A DNA stretch of 9,950 bases from Candidatus Bipolaricaulota bacterium (GTDB lineage Bacteria; Bipolaricaulota; Bipolaricaulia; UBA7950; UBA9294), in contig CP070725.1 in NCBI GenBank assembly GCA_020350845.1, positions 1,440,626 to 1,450,575 of the forward strand, read 5' to 3'. The notes beneath the pieces are model-generated. The model searched no databases, had not been told where the DNA came from, and worked only from the letters and a program-made list of their open reading frames with translations. Of the stretch, positions 6,349-9,950 are shown piece after piece. The stretch's first letter is position 1, and each line of letters begins with the position of its first letter. Made by a program: the position numbers and the translations under genes.

Positions 6349-7287
6349 ATGACAAGACTCAAGCTGATCGTCAATCCGGCAGCCGGCGGGGGAACTGCAC
6401 GACGTTCGGTCCCCGCGATCGAGCGCGAGCTCACGGCGCGGGGCGCCGTCTTCGATCTGGAGTACACCGAGCGTCCGCTGCACGCGGTAGGGCTTGCCCG
6501 CCGGGCCGCCGGTGAAGGCTACGACGCAGTCGTCGCCGTGGGGGGCGACGGCACGGCAAACGAAGTGCTCAACGGAATCATGGAGGCGAAGCGTGGGGGG
6601 GAGGGAGACGCTGCCCTCGGTGTGATCTGCGTCGGTCGGGGCAACGATTTCGCCTTCGCCGCCGGCATCCCGCAGGGTCTGGCGGACGGATGTGCCGCGC
6701 TCGTGGAGGGACGCCGGCGAACGGTCGACGTCGGCCGGGTCAGTGGCCCCGAGCTTCCCGCCGAGCGCTTCTTCGGCAACGGGGTCGGGATCGGCTTCGA
6801 CACGGTCGTCGGCCTCGAGGCCGCGAAGCTCAAGCGGCTCCGTGGCTTCGCCGGGTACTTCGTCGCCGCGCTGAAGACGATCTTCCTCTACTTCCGAGCT
6901 CCGCAGGTCCGTGTCGAGCGCGAGGGAGAGCCCTTCGAGGGAAAAGCCCTGATGGTCTCGATCATGAACGGGCGCCGTCTCGGGGGAGGCTTCATGGTGG
7001 CTCCGGAGGGAAGCATGGCAGACGGGGAGTTCGACCTGTGCATCGCGCAGGAAGTCAGCCGTCTGCGGATCTTCGCGCTGATCTTCCGGTTCATGAGGGG
7101 GACACAAGCCGGCCACTGGGCGATTCATACGTGTCGCACCGAGCACGTCTCAGCGACGGCCCTCGACGGCTCGCTCCCCGCCCACGCAGACGGTGAGCTT
7201 CTCTGCGAGGCGGGGTCGCGGCTCGACGTTACGCTCGTTCCCGGAGCACTCGATGTGATCTGCCGGCGGCAGGAAGGGGCGTCGTGA
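6349..7287 (+). CDS. Diacylglycerol kinase family lipid kinase (YegS/DgkB-like)
   Basis: A 312-residue soluble or membrane-associated lipid kinase, probably phosphorylating diacylglycerol or a related lipid with ATP. The N-terminal catalytic domain starts LKLIVNPAAGGGTARRS. It contains the nucleotide loop VAVGGDGTANEVLNGIM (GGDGT at 65-69) and the GRGNDFAFAAGIP block (96-108). The second domain begins FFGNGVGIGFDTVVGLE and includes SIMNGRRLGGGFMVAPEGSMADGEFDLCIA and the closing DGELL segment. GRGNDF carries arginine where many relatives have threonine or alanine (GTGNDF/GTANDF). Length is typical. The ATG at 6349 has GGGGAGG 8 bases upstream, so the upstream in-frame ATG at 6280 is rejected. 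The stop overlaps the GTG of the acyltransferase by four bases, indicating translational coupling and a shared lipid role. Exact lipid substrate is not determined. Confidence 0.93.
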   Translation: MTRLKLIVNPAAGGGTARRSVPAIERELTARGAVFDLEYTERPLHAVGLARRAAGEGYDAVVAVGGDGTANEVLNGIMEAKRGGEGDAALGVICVGRGNDFAFAAGIPQGLADGCAALVEGRRRTVDVGRVSGPELPAERFFGNGVGIGFDTVVGLEAAKLKRLRGFAGYFVAALKTIFLYFRAPQVRVEREGEPFEGKALMVSIMNGRRLGGGFMVAPEGSMADGEFDLCIAQEVSRLRIFALIFRFMRGTQAGHWAIHTCRTEHVSATALDGSLPAHADGELLCEAGSRLDVTLVPGALDVICRRQEGAS

Positions 7288-7967
7288 CGATCTCCGGACG
7301 CCTCCTCGATCTGACGACATGCGCCGTCGTTCGTCTCTTGTGTCGCGTCGACGCTGAGCAGATCGACAGAGTTCCGATGCGCGGGCCGCTGATCCTGATC
7401 ACGAATCACGTGAACATGCTCGAGATCCCTGTACTCCAATCCCGGCTTCGTCCACGTCCGATCACCGGCGTGGCCAAGGCCGAAGCATGGAACAACCGCG
7501 TGGTGGGGTGGCTCCTCGACCAATGGGGGGCGATCCCGGTACGCCGGGGCGAATCCGACATGGGCGCACTTCGCCGCTCTCTCGACGCGCTCAGGCAGGG
7601 CCACATCTTGGCGATCGCCCCCGAAGGGACGAGGAGCAGGCACGGTCGCCTCCAGCAGGGGCGCCCGGGAGTGGTCACGATCGCCCTCAGAAGCGGCGCC
7701 CCGATCCTTCCCCTCGCGTTTCACGGCGGCGAGAAGCTGCGAGAGAACCTCAAGCGGCTTCGGCGCACCCCGTTTCACATCGCGGTGGGGGAGCCGTTTC
7801 GCATCGATCCGGGGAGCCAGCGTGTCGACCGCGAGATCCGCCGCCGCATCACGAACGAGATCATGTACCGGCTGGCAGCGCTGCTTCCCCCTGCGTATCG
7901 CGGCGTCTACGCCGATCTCGAGAACGCGACGGAGAGCTTCCTGAGACCCGCCCCGTCGTCCGCCTAG
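7284..7967 (+). CDS. PlsC-like 1-acyl-sn-glycerol-3-phosphate acyltransferase
   Basis: A 227-residue member of the PlsC/LPLAT family, which acylates lysophosphatidic acid to phosphatidic acid at the inner membrane. Block I is ITNHVNMLEIP, with H42 but glutamate E47 where the usual HX4D aspartate sits. Block II is IPVRRGES (84-91), block III is IAPEGTRSRHGRLQQG with E114-G115-T116-R117, and block IV is GAPILPLAFHG. The N-terminus has only a short hydrophobic segment. GTG at 7284 is the start because it forms a GTGA overlap with the kinase stop and AGGAAGGGG lies just upstream. Coupling with a diacylglycerol-kinase-type gene suggests a two-step supply of phosphatidic acid. The D-to-E change might alter activity or substrate, or be normal for a subfamily; the remaining blocks argue against a dead enzyme. 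Confidence 0.92.
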   Translation: MTISGRLLDLTTCAVVRLLCRVDAEQIDRVPMRGPLILITNHVNMLEIPVLQSRLRPRPITGVAKAEAWNNRVVGWLLDQWGAIPVRRGESDMGALRRSLDALRQGHILAIAPEGTRSRHGRLQQGRPGVVTIALRSGAPILPLAFHGGEKLRENLKRLRRTPFHIAVGEPFRIDPGSQRVDREIRRRITNEIMYRLAALLPPAYRGVYADLENATESFLRPAPSSA

Positions 7968-7997
7968 GCTTCCCCCAAAGGACGGGGAGCGGATGCG

Positions 7998-9488
7998 CTA
8001 GCAGCCGTCGGTGGCGTGGCTCCCGGGGAACTCGGGGCAGAGGTCCTCGTCATCAGGGACCCCATCCCCGTCGCGGTCGGCGGTGACCTCGCCGCGGCGC
8101 CAGGCGGCGGCCTCGTCCGCGGTTTGCGTCAGGTAGGAGTCCCCGAACTCCTCGCTCGGCTCGATCTCCGATCCCTCGTGCCACTCGTTGAAGCTCGTGA
8201 TCAGGATCCAATTCGGACGGCTCGCGCGCGCGATCTCCCAGTAGGCATGATAGGTCGCGCCGTCCGCTCGGTCGCGATAGAGGCCCGTCGGCGACCGGTA
8301 GGCCTCGTCGTATCCGGGGATCACCGTGGCCGCGAACAACGCGCCCTGGATTCGTGCGAGAAGCGACGCTCCGCGATACTGCTCCGCGACCGCCCCGATC
8401 GGAAGCGACACCGGGTTGTAGGTATGGATCCCCTGGAAGACCGTCAGAAAGTCGCTCGACAGGCCGTCCGCGACGGCAAAGACGGAGCAGTCCCTCTCCT
8501 TGAGATCGGCGAAGATGCCGCGCCACGCCTCGAGCGTGAAGCGCTGCGTGACTCGCACGTAGAAGAAGACGACCGGCAGGCCGCCGACGTGCAGAAAGGC
8601 AGGACTTGCTCCGTACCGCGAGACGATCGTCGCGACCTCGGCAACGATCTCCGAAGGGCGATCGGCCTCCTCGTAGTACGGCGTGATCAGGAAGCCCTCT
8701 TCTTCGGCAACCTCGAGCAGCACCCGGAACGCTTGATCCTCGAAGGTGCCGGCGCCCCACCACGAGGCGATGAAGCCATCGATGCCTGCGGACTTCGCTT
8801 CTCGGATCTGCCTCCGGATCGTCTCCGGGTCCTTCGAGTCGTAGTACCCGGCAAGAGGCACGTGCGCCGAGTCGCGATGGGCTCGATGCGGGTTCCAGTG
8901 CACCCACGCGCCGCTCGGACCGTCTGGCGTTCCGTACCACGGGTAGTAGAACGCAAGGACCCTCTGTCCCCCAAGTGTCGTCTCAGAGGGGAGACGGAGA
9001 GCCTCGGGCTCGACCGCCTCCGTGATCTCCTCCGCGCGAAGCGTGAACGTCCTCGGATTGCTCGGATCGCTGCTCGAGGAGACCCCGCGATGCGTGAAGG
9101 TCGCCAGTTCGCGTCGGTAGCCGTCGTCGCCGCGCAAAGACAGGGTGGTCTCTCCGATGTGCCCCTTGGTGATCGTGAAGCGGACCCAGCCCGCAGGAAG
9201 GTGTGCGATGTACGCGCGGATGCGAACGACGACCCTCGAAGCATCGTAGCTCGACTTGCCGACGGAGAGCGTCGACAGCGCAGAGACGATGAGGCCGCGC
9301 GCGTCGGCTCCTTCGAGGACCTCGAACGAGGTCGCCACCAGGGTGGCTCCGGTCAGTCGAACGTCGGTCCAGTCGGAGGTCGTCGTCAACAGGATCTCGA
9401 CCGGGTAGACCTCCTCGGCGCTCTCCTCTGCGATCCCGGGGAGCGCCAGCGACACGACGCACGCCAGGACGACCATTCCCGTGCGCAT
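7998..9488 (-). CDS. Secreted GH99-like glycosidase with C-terminal thrombospondin type 3 repeat
   Basis: A 496-residue exported protein. Residues 1-20 form a Sec signal peptide with likely cleavage after LPGIA. Residues 25-175 form a beta-rich region I do not recognise. The catalytic domain runs from about 178 to 455: VLAFYYPWYGTPDG, AWVHWNP, GYYDSKDPETIRRQIREAKSAGIDGFIASWWG, LPVVFFYVR, and ITSFNEWHEGSEIEPS. These are hallmarks of glycoside hydrolase family 99 (endo-alpha-mannosidase/mannanase fold); the E435-W-H-E438 pair matches the two catalytic glutamates known there. The last 26 residues, DRDGDGVPDDEDLCPEF onward, are a calcium-binding thrombospondin type 3 motif with C484 and the terminal C496 placed for a disulfide. 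Start at 9488 is supported by GGAGGGAGAG upstream. The role is probably extracellular or periplasmic glycan cleavage; substrate is unknown. No transporter or partner glycosidase is adjacent. Confidence 0.9.
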   Translation of the reverse strand: MRTGMVVLACVVSLALPGIAEESAEEVYPVEILLTTTSDWTDVRLTGATLVATSFEVLEGADARGLIVSALSTLSVGKSSYDASRVVVRIRAYIAHLPAGWVRFTITKGHIGETTLSLRGDDGYRRELATFTHRGVSSSSDPSNPRTFTLRAEEITEAVEPEALRLPSETTLGGQRVLAFYYPWYGTPDGPSGAWVHWNPHRAHRDSAHVPLAGYYDSKDPETIRRQIREAKSAGIDGFIASWWGAGTFEDQAFRVLLEVAEEEGFLITPYYEEADRPSEIVAEVATIVSRYGASPAFLHVGGLPVVFFYVRVTQRFTLEAWRGIFADLKERDCSVFAVADGLSSDFLTVFQGIHTYNPVSLPIGAVAEQYRGASLLARIQGALFAATVIPGYDEAYRSPTGLYRDRADGATYHAYWEIARASRPNWILITSFNEWHEGSEIEPSEEFGDSYLTQTADEAAAWRRGEVTADRDGDGVPDDEDLCPEFPGSHATDGC

Positions 9489-9526
9489 GATCTCTCCCTC
9501 CAGAGGCCTCTCGCGCCTCCGCCCTC

Positions 9527-9532
9527 ATCATA
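9527..9532 (-). promoter_or_regulatory. Candidate -10 box for the GH99-like gene
   Basis: TATGAT on the minus strand matches the -10 consensus at 5 of 6 positions, 38 bases before the ATG at 9488, so the leader would be about 30 bases. No convincing -35 box lies at the proper spacing, so this is a weak call resting on one hexamer in an otherwise GC-rich gap. Confidence 0.3.
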
Positions 9533-9629
9533 GCGTCCCGCGCCCCCACGAAAGGCACCGCGTTGCGCCGCGCTCCCCCACGGACCACACTCGGGAGGCC
9601 GCACCGGAAGCTGCCCGCGAGGAGGGACC

Positions 9630-9950
9630 ATGGAAACGCGACATGCCATCGAGACCCGGAGAAGCATCCGCAGCTTCGCCGATCGCCCCGTATCCCGCGA
9701 GGATCTCCAGGCAATCCTTGGGGCCGCCATGCTCGCGCCGTCGGCGAAGAACAGCCAGCCGTGGCGGTTCACGGTGGTCGGGCCCGGGAAGAAGGAGGAG
9801 ATGCTTTCTGTCCTTCGGGACGCCGTCGCAGTGAGGAAGGACGCCGGCGAAGACGTCGGGACCGTCGACGGGACGCTTCGCTGCATGGCCGAAGCGCCGG
9901 TCACGATCCTCGTGCACAACGTCGACGGCATCCACCCCTGGCTGCCGCGG
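9630..9950 (+). CDS. Nitroreductase family protein (partial, 3' end off the right edge)
   Basis: The first 107 residues of an FMN-dependent nitroreductase-fold oxidoreductase are visible and the frame stays open to the window edge. ETRRSIRSFADRPVSREDLQAIL (residues 8-30) is the family N-terminus, with R10, R11, S12 and R14 positioned to hold the FMN phosphate. APSAKNSQPWRFTVV (36-50) is the second flavin-contact block. AEAPVTILVHN then matches the central strand. Such enzymes reduce nitro compounds, quinones, enones or halogenated tyrosine with NAD(P)H; which applies here cannot be told without the C-terminal half. The ATG at 9630 has GAGGAGGGACC directly upstream. It is divergent from the GH99-like gene with a 141-base gap. 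Confidence 0.92.
   Translation, partial: METRHAIETRRSIRSFADRPVSREDLQAILGAAMLAPSAKNSQPWRFTVVGPGKKEEMLSVLRDAVAVRKDAGEDVGTVDGTLRCMAEAPVTILVHNVDGIHPWLPR

Noticed and set aside
7951..7987. Inverted repeat CCCCGTC ... GACGGGG between the convergent acyltransferase and GH99-like genes, considered as a terminator
   Set aside because: The stem is only 7 pairs with a 23-base loop, starts inside the acyltransferase coding region, and has no T tract on either strand.
9502..9511. AGAGGCCTCT palindrome just upstream of the GH99-like ribosome site
   Set aside because: Same chance expectation as other 10-base palindromes; it does not overlap the candidate -10 box.
8016..9533. Long plus-strand open frame (505 codons) opposite the GH99-like gene
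   Set aside because: It is the mirror frame of a well-supported secreted enzyme, with no domain, signal peptide or ribosome site of its own.

Overview
This is a GC-rich, densely coding bacterial segment with ten protein genes and no RNA gene, insertion sequence, CRISPR array or integrase that I can see. The gene set is mainly metabolic: central carbon, amino-acid and phospholipid metabolism, a secreted glycosidase and a flavoenzyme. Shine-Dalgarno sites, a Sec signal peptide and bacterial phospholipid enzymes point to a bacterium. I cannot place it more closely than an environmental, probably little-cultivated GC-rich lineage.

Layout from left to right. (1) A class I SAM-dependent methyltransferase, minus strand, cut by the left edge, is divergent from an orphan seven-helix membrane protein (498-1274). 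Their shared gap carries a symmetric pair of GATACACT boxes. (2) Transketolase (1293-3356, minus) is convergent with the membrane protein and divergent from a MOFRL-family glycerate 2-kinase (3509-4840, plus). (3) A two-gene minus-strand group encodes a one-domain asparaginase-like protein (5653-6171) followed by an Asp/Glu racemase (4856-5548). A perfect dyad sits between candidate -35 and -10 boxes upstream of it. (4) A plus-strand pair with a GTGA overlap encodes a diacylglycerol-kinase-family lipid kinase (6349-7287) and a PlsC-type acyltransferase (7284-7967). The acyltransferase has HX4E in place of the usual HX4D. (5) A secreted GH99-like glycosidase ending in a calcium-binding-type repeat (7998-9488, minus) is divergent from a nitroreductase (9630 to the right edge, plus).

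Working together: the kinase and acyltransferase pair probably feeds phosphatidic acid synthesis or lipid recycling. The asparaginase-like protein and racemase suggest handling of asparagine, aspartate and possibly D-amino acids. Transketolase and glycerate kinase both lead into lower glycolysis and pentose metabolism. I found no convincing novel multi-gene system. The best leads are the dyad-containing promoters, the HX4E acyltransferase and the orphan membrane protein.

No gene-free stretch exceeds 300 bases; the longest is the 177-base gap at 6172-6348.
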